Shown here piece by piece: positions 6,815 to 14,270 of a DNA stretch of 14,635 nucleotides (positions are counted from its first letter, which is position 1; every line of letters begins with the position of its first letter). The notes under the pieces were generated by a model. The model worked only from the letters and a program-made list of their open reading frames with translations, searched no databases and was not told the origin of the DNA. Origin of the DNA: an uncultured Clostridia bacterium (GTDB lineage: Bacteria; Bacillota; Clostridia; Christensenellales; UBA1242); NCBI GenBank assembly GCA_947623775.1, contig CANQHL010000028.1, forward strand, positions 1-14,635, given 5' to 3'. The translations under genes were made by a program, and so were the position numbers.

Positions 6815-6823
6815 ATTATAACA
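6815..6823 (-). promoter_or_regulatory. Extended -10 promoter giving a probably leaderless mRNA
   Basis: Minus strand TGTTATAAT: a perfect -10 (6815-6820) with the TGn extension. The best -35 at 17 bp is weak (TTGTTT, 6838-6843). Only 7 nt separate the -10 from the lipoprotein ATG at 6807, and no ribosome binding site is present, so transcription should start at or next to the ATG. Confidence 0.6.
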
Positions 6824-6849
6824 TATCAAAAGATTAAAAACAATCAAAT

Positions 6850-9000
6850 TTAATCATTGGAATTTAAAATGCTGTAAATTTTGTCTTTATAATCACTCTT
6901 TTCAAAAACTTCTTTGCCATATTCATCAATACGATTGAGATTTTTAAGTATCTTTTCTTTGAGAATTTGTGAGGCGGCAGCCCCCTCATGCTGAGTAAGA
7001 TAGGCGTTAAAATAATCAACATTTTCTAGATATGAAAGGGCATCGGCATTGATTATCATTTTGCTGAAATCAGACATTTCTTCATCATTTGCACTCTGCT
7101 TGTGGTTTTCGATGGCTTGGCATATCTCTTCAATTTCCTTTTGCGAATATCTGTTTTTATGAAGATATTCCCCCGCTATACGCGAGCCGATAACTTCATG
7201 ATTGTCAATATTGCCTTGCAAAAAAAGTTTTCCATAATCATGAAATAACCCGACAAATGCGGCGGATAAAACATTTAAACAATGTTTTTGTGCATAGTCA
7301 ATACAAATCTTTGTGCATGGCAAAATGTGGTTTTGATAAAAATCAATTTCTCCGCTTTCTTCATATTTTGATGCAATCATATCCGCCACCTTTTTGAGCA
7401 GTTTATTGTTTTGCATTAAGGCGTCCAAAGAAATATCCACTGAATTTTGAATGTTTGTTTTTAAAAATCCATTTATATCGGCATCATACACAAGCCCGTC
7501 CGCATCATAATATTGCTGAACTTTAATCCCGATTTCTCGATAGAACTCATTGTTTTTATTTTCAAAGTCAAGGAAAATCACTTCGCAATCCTCACCCTTT
7601 TCCACGGCGTCCATGATTTTCTTCATAAATTCAAGGTCCTTTCTCTTCATTTTTATCATGAGTTTTTGGTATTTTTTCATGGCACTTATGGCTATGTCTT
7701 TTGGTGCGCTTATCGGGTCAATAACCATATCATAAATTTTTGAATGATGAAGTTGCCACTTTTTCAAATAGTTATACACTGCCCTTGCCTGTAAATCTTC
7801 AACCAAATAAAGATTGTTTGCATTAAACTTGTTTTTGCTTTCAAGTTTTGCCATTTTGGTAAACACCGTTCCCACTGCGGCGTACATTTCAGAAAATATT
7901 CCCTTGCTTACAAGTGACAAATGTCTTTTCAAGAAAAGATAATTTTCTTTCAGTTCTTGCATTGTGGTTTTGTTGTCGAAAAGTATAAAGCCTGCTTGAA
8001 TGTACATTTTATTATGTTGCATAATTCTTATTGCTTTTTTATTGTCTTTTATTGTTGCTCTTTTAGCCATTCTTGCAAGTGCGGTTTTTGAACCATTTTC
8101 TATTCCACATGAAAAAGAGAAAAATCCTGCTTTGTGAAGATATTTCATTGATTTTGCATCCACTTTATCCGCCCTTATAGACGAGCGAAAAAACATATTT
8201 ATCCCATTTTCTTTGATGGCGTTATAAAACTCCTCACACCACTTTTCATCTCTTTCATTTTCGATGAAACTATCATCAACAAACTTGACCGTTTTCACTC
8301 CCTTGTTTTGTAAAATTTTCAGTTCCTCAATAATGTTTTCAATGCTTCTTGCCCGCCACCTTAAACTGTTTTGTTTGCACAAAAAAGCGGAGATTGAACA
8401 AAATGTGCAACTCCCCATACACCCTCTCGAAGTCAAAACGTTCACTGTGGATTTTTTCTTTTTGATTATATCCAAATATGGACGAACAGGAAATGGAATT
8501 TCATCTAAATTTTTTATAGCCGTTCGCTTTTCCGTTTGAACAAGCTTCCCTTTTTCTAAAAAGATAACCCCATTGATTGCCTCTTTTTTGATTTTGTGCT
8601 GCTGATAATATTTTGCAACCTCGATTATTGTTGTTTCGCCCTCGCCCACCATAACAAAATCTGCTCCACTTTGCAAAAACATTTCAGGTTCAAATGTCGG
8701 GCCATATCCTCCGCACGCAACATGAACACCCAATTTTTTCAGTTTCTTTGCCATTTCACATGAGGCGTTGTTGTTTAACATGTAGGAACTTATGCCGACA
8801 AAAAGCAAATTGTCTTTGTCTTTTTGTACTTCGTCAATAATGGAATTTTCATCTATACTTCCATCAAGCCAAGCGTCTCTGATTTTCGCCTCGAAACCAT
8901 TTTTTATCAGGCTCGCTGCCAAGTATTGTATGCCCAAACTCTCTTCCGCCGTTCTATGAGAAGATGGCTTTAAAGTCACAAGATAAACGATGTTTTTCAT
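6850..9000 (-). CDS. B12-binding-domain radical SAM protein fused to an HD hydrolase domain
   Basis: A 716-residue three-part protein. Residues about 15-160 form a cobalamin-binding-type Rossmann domain (SLGIQYLAASLIKNG, CGGYGPTFEPE, GADFVMVGEGE), without the DxHxxG His of methionine synthase. Residues about 185-400 are a radical SAM domain with Cys194-x3-Cys198-x2-Cys201 (GCMGSCTFC) and FRSSIRAD. Residues about 550-670 form an HD domain with all metal ligands in order: His558, His587-Asp588, His601, His633, Asp652. B12-radical SAM enzymes often methylate unactivated carbons or rearrange rings; HD domains hydrolyse phosphoesters, often of nucleotides. The fusion suggests linked chemistry or nucleotide control. 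I start at ATG 9000 because TAGGAGC lies 4 nt upstream; the TTG at 9018 would include that site. It follows the phosphorylase-like gene by 14 nt. Confidence 0.85.
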   Translation of the reverse strand: MKNIVYLVTLKPSSHRTAEESLGIQYLAASLIKNGFEAKIRDAWLDGSIDENSIIDEVQKDKDNLLFVGISSYMLNNNASCEMAKKLKKLGVHVACGGYGPTFEPEMFLQSGADFVMVGEGETTIIEVAKYYQQHKIKKEAINGVIFLEKGKLVQTEKRTAIKNLDEIPFPVRPYLDIIKKKKSTVNVLTSRGCMGSCTFCSISAFLCKQNSLRWRARSIENIIEELKILQNKGVKTVKFVDDSFIENERDEKWCEEFYNAIKENGINMFFRSSIRADKVDAKSMKYLHKAGFFSFSCGIENGSKTALARMAKRATIKDNKKAIRIMQHNKMYIQAGFILFDNKTTMQELKENYLFLKRHLSLVSKGIFSEMYAAVGTVFTKMAKLESKNKFNANNLYLVEDLQARAVYNYLKKWQLHHSKIYDMVIDPISAPKDIAISAMKKYQKLMIKMKRKDLEFMKKIMDAVEKGEDCEVIFLDFENKNNEFYREIGIKVQQYYDADGLVYDADINGFLKTNIQNSVDISLDALMQNNKLLKKVADMIASKYEESGEIDFYQNHILPCTKICIDYAQKHCLNVLSAAFVGLFHDYGKLFLQGNIDNHEVIGSRIAGEYLHKNRYSQKEIEEICQAIENHKQSANDEEMSDFSKMIINADALSYLENVDYFNAYLTQHEGAAASQILKEKILKNLNRIDEYGKEVFEKSDYKDKIYSILNSND

Positions 9001-9014
9001 TTTTGCTCCTAAAA

Positions 9015-9854
9015 TCAATCATAAAAATTTTTCGGAAATTCCCTGAAATTGTTGTTTGTTCTCTTCAATTTTGCACAAACTCCACAATCTTCATGTCTGT
9101 ATATTTTAAGAAACTCTCTTATTATAAATTCGCTGTGCGATCGGCACTCTTCAATGCTCATTTTATATGGATTTGCCTCGGCTCTATGCTCAAGTTCGCC
9201 CGCATACTCCCTTCTTGAACTTGGACTGTCTATTTGAACTGCCACCGCTGCATAACAAAGGCCGTTCAGCCTGCAAAGAGTTGCCTCGGGGTCAAGCGTT
9301 TGCCCGACACAATCGGCACCAATCATTTCATAAAATTTCAATTCCGCCCTTGTCTCTATTCGCGGATAGCCATTAAAACACACATAGGTTGCTCTTTGCA
9401 CAACAGGAAAATCTGCCTTTACACTTGCCCTTTCCAATAAATCAACAAGTTTTGGACAAAATGGCTGTATCATTTCAGCATTGTGAAATGGATAATTAAA
9501 ATCCCAATCTATATCATAATTACCCATGCCTATAAAATCATCAATAATATAGGTTGTGCCCTGATCAAATTGCCTTTTTATGCCACCAACAACAAAAGTG
9601 CCGATAACCTTTTTTGCACCACTGTTTTTAATGGCTTCAATGGTTTGCTGATGATTGATTTTTGATGATGGAGCCTTTTCGCCGTTAAATCTTCCATAAA
9701 TCATTAAAACAGGGACGCCATACACATAACCATAATAACATCTATGGACAGGACCATACCTTGTGGCAATGGTTGTTCTTTGAAGATTAAATTCTTCTAT
9801 CAACTTATCACTTCGCATAATAAGAGCGACTTGTGGACAAAAATTATTTTTCAT
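9015..9854 (-). CDS. MTAP/PNP-family nucleoside phosphorylase-like protein with altered active site
   Basis: A 279-residue protein of the purine nucleoside/methylthioadenosine phosphorylase fold. Blocks matching MTAP are APSSKINHQQTIEAIKNSGA (61-80), the strand leading to VVGG (88-91), PFHNAEMIQPFC (122-133), TYVCFNGYPRIETRAE (156-171), GADCVGQT (179-186) with PEA (189-191), and VQIDSPSS (206-213). Family members release adenine or other bases from 5'-methylthioadenosine or related nucleosides using phosphate. Departures: the EGPR box reads NGYPR, the GMT motif reads GQT, and the usual second Asp of the base-binding DxD is Pro211. Substrate or activity may therefore have changed. I start at ATG 9854, with AAAGAGG 5 nt upstream. 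It is first in a unit with the B12-radical SAM-HD gene, where 5'-deoxyadenosine would be a by-product. Confidence 0.75.
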   Translation of the reverse strand: MKNNFCPQVALIMRSDKLIEEFNLQRTTIATRYGPVHRCYYGYVYGVPVLMIYGRFNGEKAPSSKINHQQTIEAIKNSGAKKVIGTFVVGGIKRQFDQGTTYIIDDFIGMGNYDIDWDFNYPFHNAEMIQPFCPKLVDLLERASVKADFPVVQRATYVCFNGYPRIETRAELKFYEMIGADCVGQTLDPEATLCRLNGLCYAAVAVQIDSPSSRREYAGELEHRAEANPYKMSIEECRSHSEFIIREFLKIYRHEDCGVCAKLKRTNNNFREFPKNFYD

Positions 9855-9872
9855 ATAGACCTCTTTATAATC

Positions 9873-9901
9873 ATTATACATAAAGCCCGCCGAAAATACA
9901 A
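9873..9901 (-). promoter_or_regulatory. Promoter of the phosphorylase-radical SAM unit
   Basis: Minus strand TTGTAT (9896-9901), 17-bp spacer, perfect TATAAT (9873-9878), ending 18 nt before the ATG. The -35 is only half-matching. Terminator 9915-9941 lies just upstream, so a fresh start of transcription is needed here. Confidence 0.5.
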
Positions 9902-9914
9902 CCAAATTTCAAAC

Positions 9915-9941
9915 AAAAAAGGACGGGGTGTAGCCCCATCC
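9915..9941 (-). terminator. Rho-independent terminator of the S2 unit
   Basis: Minus strand: GGATGGGG, 5-nt loop, CCCCGTCC, then T6. This is an 8-bp stem with one G-U pair. It separates surface gene S2 and array R3 from the phosphorylase promoter. Confidence 0.85.
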
Positions 9942-9964
9942 TCAACATGCAATCTCCCAGCCGA

Positions 9965-10091
9965 AAAATATCACATCATTCATCAAGGAACCTGCCTAAG
10001 GTTATTTAAAAGATAGTGAAATTTAATGTTTTTAATTATCACACAATTCGTTAAACGCCGAGCATTTGGCTCGCGTCAAACATCTGGTTTG
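9965..10091. repeat. Mini-hairpin array R3, downstream of S2
   Basis: A shorter, more diverged array between the S2 stop and its terminator. It has perfect 5+5+5 hairpins CGAGC-ATTTG-GCTCG (10059-10073) and CAAAC-ATCTG-GTTTG (10077-10091), preceded by the AT-rich unit part ending TTCGTTAAACGC. A further copy at 9965-10003 keeps AAATATCACATCATTC (also seen in R2) and carries a 5+5+5 hairpin with another loop, AACCT-GCCTA-AGGTT (9989-10003). The right end is 5 bp from the S2 stop. Confidence 0.75.
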
Positions 10092-10096
10092 GTCAT

Positions 10097-13000
10097 TTAA
10101 CAAGGTCTGTACCAAAGGAGATCAGATGGTATGAGAATGTCATTAATCTTAACCCAAAGTTTACTAATGCTCCCATAATCTTTTCGGTTTTTATCCTCTC
10201 CGTAATACATTATGCAGTCAGTTATGTCCGAGTTATCATCTGGTGTCAACGCCATATACGTTTGCACAACGGCTAGACAATTGTCTATACAAAAATACCC
10301 ATCACCAATAAACCCATTTCCTCCAGTGATTGTTCCAAGAAATGCAGTACCAGAAATATAAACCGTTCCCGCTGCCTCACCAACAAATCCGCCAACTTTT
10401 GAATTTCCTGACACTTCATCTACACGCACATAACAATCTTCAATAAAAACACACCAGTCTGCATCTTCCGGAACATACCCTATCAACCCACCAACACATG
10501 TGTCTCCGGTGACATCACCATAGTTTACGCAATAATACAATTCACATCCATAAGTTATTGCTCCTGCAAGTCCGCCAACCTTATCCACACCACTAACATC
10601 TGCTAAATTTGTGCAATTTTCTATGTATAGATAATCAGAAGCAGCACCAACAAACGAGCCAACATTTGTCGAACCACTTATATTGCCAGAAACAATGTTC
10701 ACTCTGCATAAATCAACATCCCCGACACTGCCGAACAAACCATTTGCAAAATCCTCTTTTGGTAAATCATATGTGCTTGTTTTTAAGTGGGAAATCATGT
10801 GTTCATCACCCTCAAAATCCACGTAATACACATTAGACGTCTTGATTTCTGTGCCATTTGGTGCAACCCAGCTTACTTCCTGCCCGATTGGTAACCATGT
10901 GTGACCATCCAAATTTATATCAGCCGTTTGCTTGAAATCGTACTTTTTGTTCATCAAATTGCCAGCCGCAGCCTCTCTAGCAATCCATGCAAGGTCAAGA
11001 CTGCTTGAAATCTGATACATGCCAAGTGATTTTTCCGGCGTGTATGGCTGCCCAGTTCTTTTTTCCTCTTTCAAAACCTCGGTTGCCCATGTAGGCTCCC
11101 ACTGTGCCACTAATGTGACCATTTCTCCACTTTTAGAAGTTAAATTTTTAACCATTCTTGTATACAATGCTTCACTTTCATCACCTTTAAGTTTCCACCC
11201 AATAAAATTATACGTGAGGCAGGTGTAAGAATAAGTTATCTCATGCTCTTTATCATATTCCACCCCCTTGTCGTCACTCATTGTTCCGTTCACTTCAGAT
11301 AACAACTTATCACCATTAATATCAACATCATTTGGTTCAAAATGAATGTTATATTTAATTGGCGTCCAAACGGCGGTTATTGTATGGTCACACGCCTCTG
11401 CGTCATCCTCCATTTTTGTGCCTGAAGTTATGATTTTATCGTTAAATTTCCATTCATATGTGTATCCTGTTCTCTTTACAGTTGGCAAAGCGCCATAATT
11501 TGTATCAAATGTCACTTCTTTTGTGTAATATCCATCTTTCAATTTCCACTCAGATGTATTGCCTGTAATTGTTCCCTCTTTCGGATCGGCTGTAATGGTA
11601 TATTTATTTGCAATCCAATGTGCCGTAAGAATGTATCTTCCGCCATTAGTTCCAAGGTCAGGCACAGTGAATGTTCCATCAGCGTTTAAAGTGTACTTTT
11701 TGTTCGTTGCATCATTCGTAAAGTAATCAAATGTGTATCCCGTCTTTGACGGATATAAATTATCTATTATTTCTCCAAATTTCTTTTCTCCCATATCGAC
11801 AGCAGATAAACCATTGATTTTTCCACCATCACCACCATTAAAAGTGATATAATATTTTTCCAGAGAACTTATCGCATCAGATAAACATAAGTGAAGTGCA
11901 GGACGAACAGTGCATTTCGTCCATTGAACCGTATAAAACCCTACGGACGAATGGACTGCGACAGAATATGCACTGCTTCTATTCCCTGATCGAAGCCAAG
12001 AGAGTGATGAATTTTGTCGCTGCTCAGAAGAGATATTCCACATTCCATTATGTGAATCATCATAACCTGTTTCAGTGCGAGATGGCAACCACAAATGATC
12101 ATTTTTCCAAACATCATTACCGGTTTTGCCTGCATAGTTATAATAACATTTATAACTTGAATTATAATAAAATCCATCGTTAGATATAGATTGTGACCAA
12201 TTTTCATTTGATAAATTATTTTCATTAACGCCCTGACTTATTGCCGACTGACCACTTTCCTGCCATGACACATTTTCAGGTGTGACAATAAATTCGGTCA
12301 AATCATTATAATTGCCATCATTTTCTGCCATCGTAAATTTAGCAAAAACGGACGATTTGTCTGATGAATAAGGCTCCAACGACGTCGCATCTTTTTGATT
12401 TAAATATCCGCCACCATTATTAAGCACAACACTCCGTATATATGATGAGCCGTACATGTTGTCAGGATATTTGGCATACGGGTTATCACCTGGAGAATAT
12501 CCACTATTCCATGTTGAAGTGCCGTTTTCATCAAACGTTTTGCCTATGGCATAAGTTTTTCCGCTAAGTTGGATAGAATCAGAAAGCCACAACGTTAAAA
12601 TTATTTTTTCTCCATACTCCGCCTTAGTCGTGGACAAATATGTCGGTGTCCAAGTGAGGCCGCCAAGGGTCACTGTTATTTCCTGTTTATTATTATTGGT
12701 TATCATTTCCTGTGCATTGGTTCCGTTTTTTGCCATTTTCTCAATTTTTGATATGTCACTCAATGAAACACCGCTATCTCCGCTTATTGCCTGTAATAAA
12801 GCTTTCAAACTTTCACTATTAAATTTATGTGCCGAATCAATCCAAAGTTCATTAATATTGTTTGCCATCTTGTTGAGATTTAGGTGGAGTGCCGGACGTA
12901 CACCATAACTACAATTAACGAGAGCAGAATACATAAGTCCATACTTATTATAATAGGCCTTAGCAGCATCACTATATTCACCTGAACGTAGCCAATAGCC

Positions 13001-14011
13001 TTCCGTACTTTCTCTCTGTTCTGCTGTTGTATTCCATATCCCAACATCATAAGCAAAATTTCCGCTTCTCGTCCCTATCTCTGTAACAGAGGGCAACCAT
13101 AAATAGTCCGTCTTCCATGCGTCATTGCCTTTCTCTCCTTTTGCTGGATTACCGGGACGATGAGCGTAGTTGTAATAGTTGCCATCACTATCTTTATAAA
13201 ATCCGGTGTCTGGAACGCTGTTTGACCAATTATCATTTGGTAAATTATATCTAATACTCAGTCTAGCAACCGCCGATTGTTCGTTCTCTTGCCACGAAAC
13301 ATCATTAGGCTTTACAATAAATTCAGTCAGGCTACTCGTTGACATAGTAAACGGAGCAAACACAGACGAAGATGATGGAGAAGATTTTGACAACGAAGAT
13401 GCACGATGTGCCGTCAAATATCCACCACCATTATTAAGCACAACACTATGCATGTATGATGAGCCATACATCGCGTCAGGATAAGTCCCCTTCAGTTCAT
13501 TGCTTGGCGAAAACCCATTATTCCAAGTTGAAGCCCCATTTTCATCAAAAGTTGCCCATGAAGCATACTTTTTTTCAGCAAGCTGGTCGGAATCAGTAAG
13601 CCATAGCGTCAAAATTGAATTTCCATTCTTATCCTTTGAAAGATATGTCGGAGACCATGTAAGCCCACACAAAGTAACAATAATATCCGTGCCTCCGTTG
13701 TTGTTTCTCATAGTAAAAGATGTTGTTTTATTTGCTGCTAAACTATATATATTGCTCATATTGGTTGATGAAGCACTATTATTACTATCTATTTCGTGCA
13801 TTAACTTATCAAAATTTGCTTTACTAAATGTAGAGCCATCCCATAATTCCTCAATTGCCGGGCGGCTACTTGTGTCGTCAAAGGCATCACCACCATCTTT
13901 TTTGAACACCCCGAAGAAATAAAGCCCGACAAATACAAATGAGAGAACGAAAAACGCACAGACGATTAATACAAAAATTCTAAAACCTTTTGATTTAGTC
14001 AAGTGTTTCAT
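10097..14011 (-). CDS. Large surface protein S2: two DUF6273-like modules, InlB-type repeats, GLUG motifs
   Basis: A 1304-residue exported protein. The start is ATG 14011, behind GAAAGGGGGAGAT; an ATG 57 nt upstream has no such site. A hydrophobic anchor spans about 11-35, without a lipobox. Residues about 55-380 and 385-710 are two copies of one module. Both carry TFDENG.STWN, YGSSY, SVVLNNGGGYL, LTEFIV.P..VSWQE, WLRSG and VRPALHL, the last two as in DUF6273. InlB-type repeats follow at about 718-970 (YITFNGGDGGKINGL, TAHW, AVW, AQW), and GLUG-like motifs at about 1115-1235 (VGGLAG, VGGLIG, VGGFVG). There is no LPXTG sorting signal, so an N-terminal membrane anchor or release is likely. The C-terminal W..IN...PSDL.W recurs in S3. 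Expression is probably set by the nine-G promoter upstream. The likely role is an adhesin or other surface contact. Confidence 0.9.
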   Translation of the reverse strand: MKHLTKSKGFRIFVLIVCAFFVLSFVFVGLYFFGVFKKDGGDAFDDTSSRPAIEELWDGSTFSKANFDKLMHEIDSNNSASSTNMSNIYSLAANKTTSFTMRNNNGGTDIIVTLCGLTWSPTYLSKDKNGNSILTLWLTDSDQLAEKKYASWATFDENGASTWNNGFSPSNELKGTYPDAMYGSSYMHSVVLNNGGGYLTAHRASSLSKSSPSSSSVFAPFTMSTSSLTEFIVKPNDVSWQENEQSAVARLSIRYNLPNDNWSNSVPDTGFYKDSDGNYYNYAHRPGNPAKGEKGNDAWKTDYLWLPSVTEIGTRSGNFAYDVGIWNTTAEQRESTEGYWLRSGEYSDAAKAYYNKYGLMYSALVNCSYGVRPALHLNLNKMANNINELWIDSAHKFNSESLKALLQAISGDSGVSLSDISKIEKMAKNGTNAQEMITNNNKQEITVTLGGLTWTPTYLSTTKAEYGEKIILTLWLSDSIQLSGKTYAIGKTFDENGTSTWNSGYSPGDNPYAKYPDNMYGSSYIRSVVLNNGGGYLNQKDATSLEPYSSDKSSVFAKFTMAENDGNYNDLTEFIVTPENVSWQESGQSAISQGVNENNLSNENWSQSISNDGFYYNSSYKCYYNYAGKTGNDVWKNDHLWLPSRTETGYDDSHNGMWNISSEQRQNSSLSWLRSGNRSSAYSVAVHSSVGFYTVQWTKCTVRPALHLCLSDAISSLEKYYITFNGGDGGKINGLSAVDMGEKKFGEIIDNLYPSKTGYTFDYFTNDATNKKYTLNADGTFTVPDLGTNGGRYILTAHWIANKYTITADPKEGTITGNTSEWKLKDGYYTKEVTFDTNYGALPTVKRTGYTYEWKFNDKIITSGTKMEDDAEACDHTITAVWTPIKYNIHFEPNDVDINGDKLLSEVNGTMSDDKGVEYDKEHEITYSYTCLTYNFIGWKLKGDESEALYTRMVKNLTSKSGEMVTLVAQWEPTWATEVLKEEKRTGQPYTPEKSLGMYQISSSLDLAWIAREAAAGNLMNKKYDFKQTADINLDGHTWLPIGQEVSWVAPNGTEIKTSNVYYVDFEGDEHMISHLKTSTYDLPKEDFANGLFGSVGDVDLCRVNIVSGNISGSTNVGSFVGAASDYLYIENCTNLADVSGVDKVGGLAGAITYGCELYYCVNYGDVTGDTCVGGLIGYVPEDADWCVFIEDCYVRVDEVSGNSKVGGFVGEAAGTVYISGTAFLGTITGGNGFIGDGYFCIDNCLAVVQTYMALTPDDNSDITDCIMYYGEDKNRKDYGSISKLWVKINDILIPSDLLWYRPC
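12411..12433. repeat. Exact 23-bp internal repeat in S2, copy 2
   Basis: Identical to 13425-13447 (offset 1014 bp), within the SVVLNNGGGYL segment of the second module. The module pair was made by duplication. This tract is long enough to serve in recombination, which would delete or add one in-frame module (1014 = 3 x 338). Confidence 0.7.
13425..13447. repeat. Exact 23-bp internal repeat in S2, copy 1
   Basis: Partner of 12411-12433, in the first DUF6273-like module. Confidence 0.7.
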
Positions 14012-14062
14012 ATCTCCCCCTTTCTCTATGTTGATAAAATAATTTGATTTTTTAGCGATTAT

Positions 14063-14078
14063 TGTCAAGATTTGTCAA
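14063..14078 (-). repeat. Phased TTGACA repeats in the S2 leader
   Basis: Minus strand TTGACA at 14073-14078 and again at 14063-14068, exactly 10 bp apart, about 50 bp before the S2 start. They match the three-copy set in the S1 leader. Neither has a good -10 at 16-18 bp (the best is TAAAAA), so an operator is at least as likely as a promoter. Confidence 0.4.
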
Positions 14079-14111
14079 AAAAATAATAAAAATAAATTAG
14101 TTTATACTTTA

Positions 14112-14138
14112 ATTATAGTCCCCCCCCCGTTTTGTCAA
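14112..14138 (-). promoter_or_regulatory. G-tract promoter of S2, candidate phase-variable
   Basis: The minus strand has perfect -35 TTGACA (14133-14138) and perfect -10 TATAAT (14112-14117). The spacer is AAAC, nine G (C9 on plus, 14120-14128) and AC: only 15 bp. Two more G would give the optimal 17 bp, so at the length read here the promoter should be weak. The upstream box TTGGTAAAATGC matches that of S1. Confidence 0.8.
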
Positions 14139-14221
14139 GCATTTTACCAAAATTTTTTAACTTTTTTAAAAATCTGTTATTTTTTGATGAAAATTTTAAA
14201 TATTGCCAACAAAATGGCAAT

Positions 14222-14251
14222 AAAAAAGGAGTGAACAATATTGCTCACTCC
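14222..14251 (-). terminator. Rho-independent terminator before the S2 promoter
   Basis: Minus strand: GGAGTGA, then an inner CAATATTG palindrome, TCACTCC, then T6. It ends transcription from S3 and array R2. An overlapping inverted repeat ATTGCC/GGCAAT (14204-14221) lies just beyond the T tract. The outer stem is the same as that of the terminator before S1. Confidence 0.85.
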
Positions 14252-14270
14252 TCTCAAATTTAATGTTTTT

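Noticed and set aside
9854..9905. Longer start for the phosphorylase-like gene at 9905
   Set aside because: The added 17 residues are translated from the promoter -10 region; ATG 9854 has AAAGAGG at the right distance.
13500..13922. 140-codon plus-strand open frame
   Set aside because: It is a shadow of S2, whose minus frame has a continuous module structure; no ribosome binding site or recognisable protein.
10097..14011. LPXTG or other sortase signal at the S2 C-terminus
   Set aside because: The last residues show no LPXTG-like motif, hydrophobic segment or basic tail.
14011..14068. Longer start for S2 at ATG 14068
   Set aside because: It would place 19 polar residues before the anchor, has no Shine-Dalgarno and runs through the phased TTGACA repeat. 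ATG 14011 has GGGGGAG just upstream.
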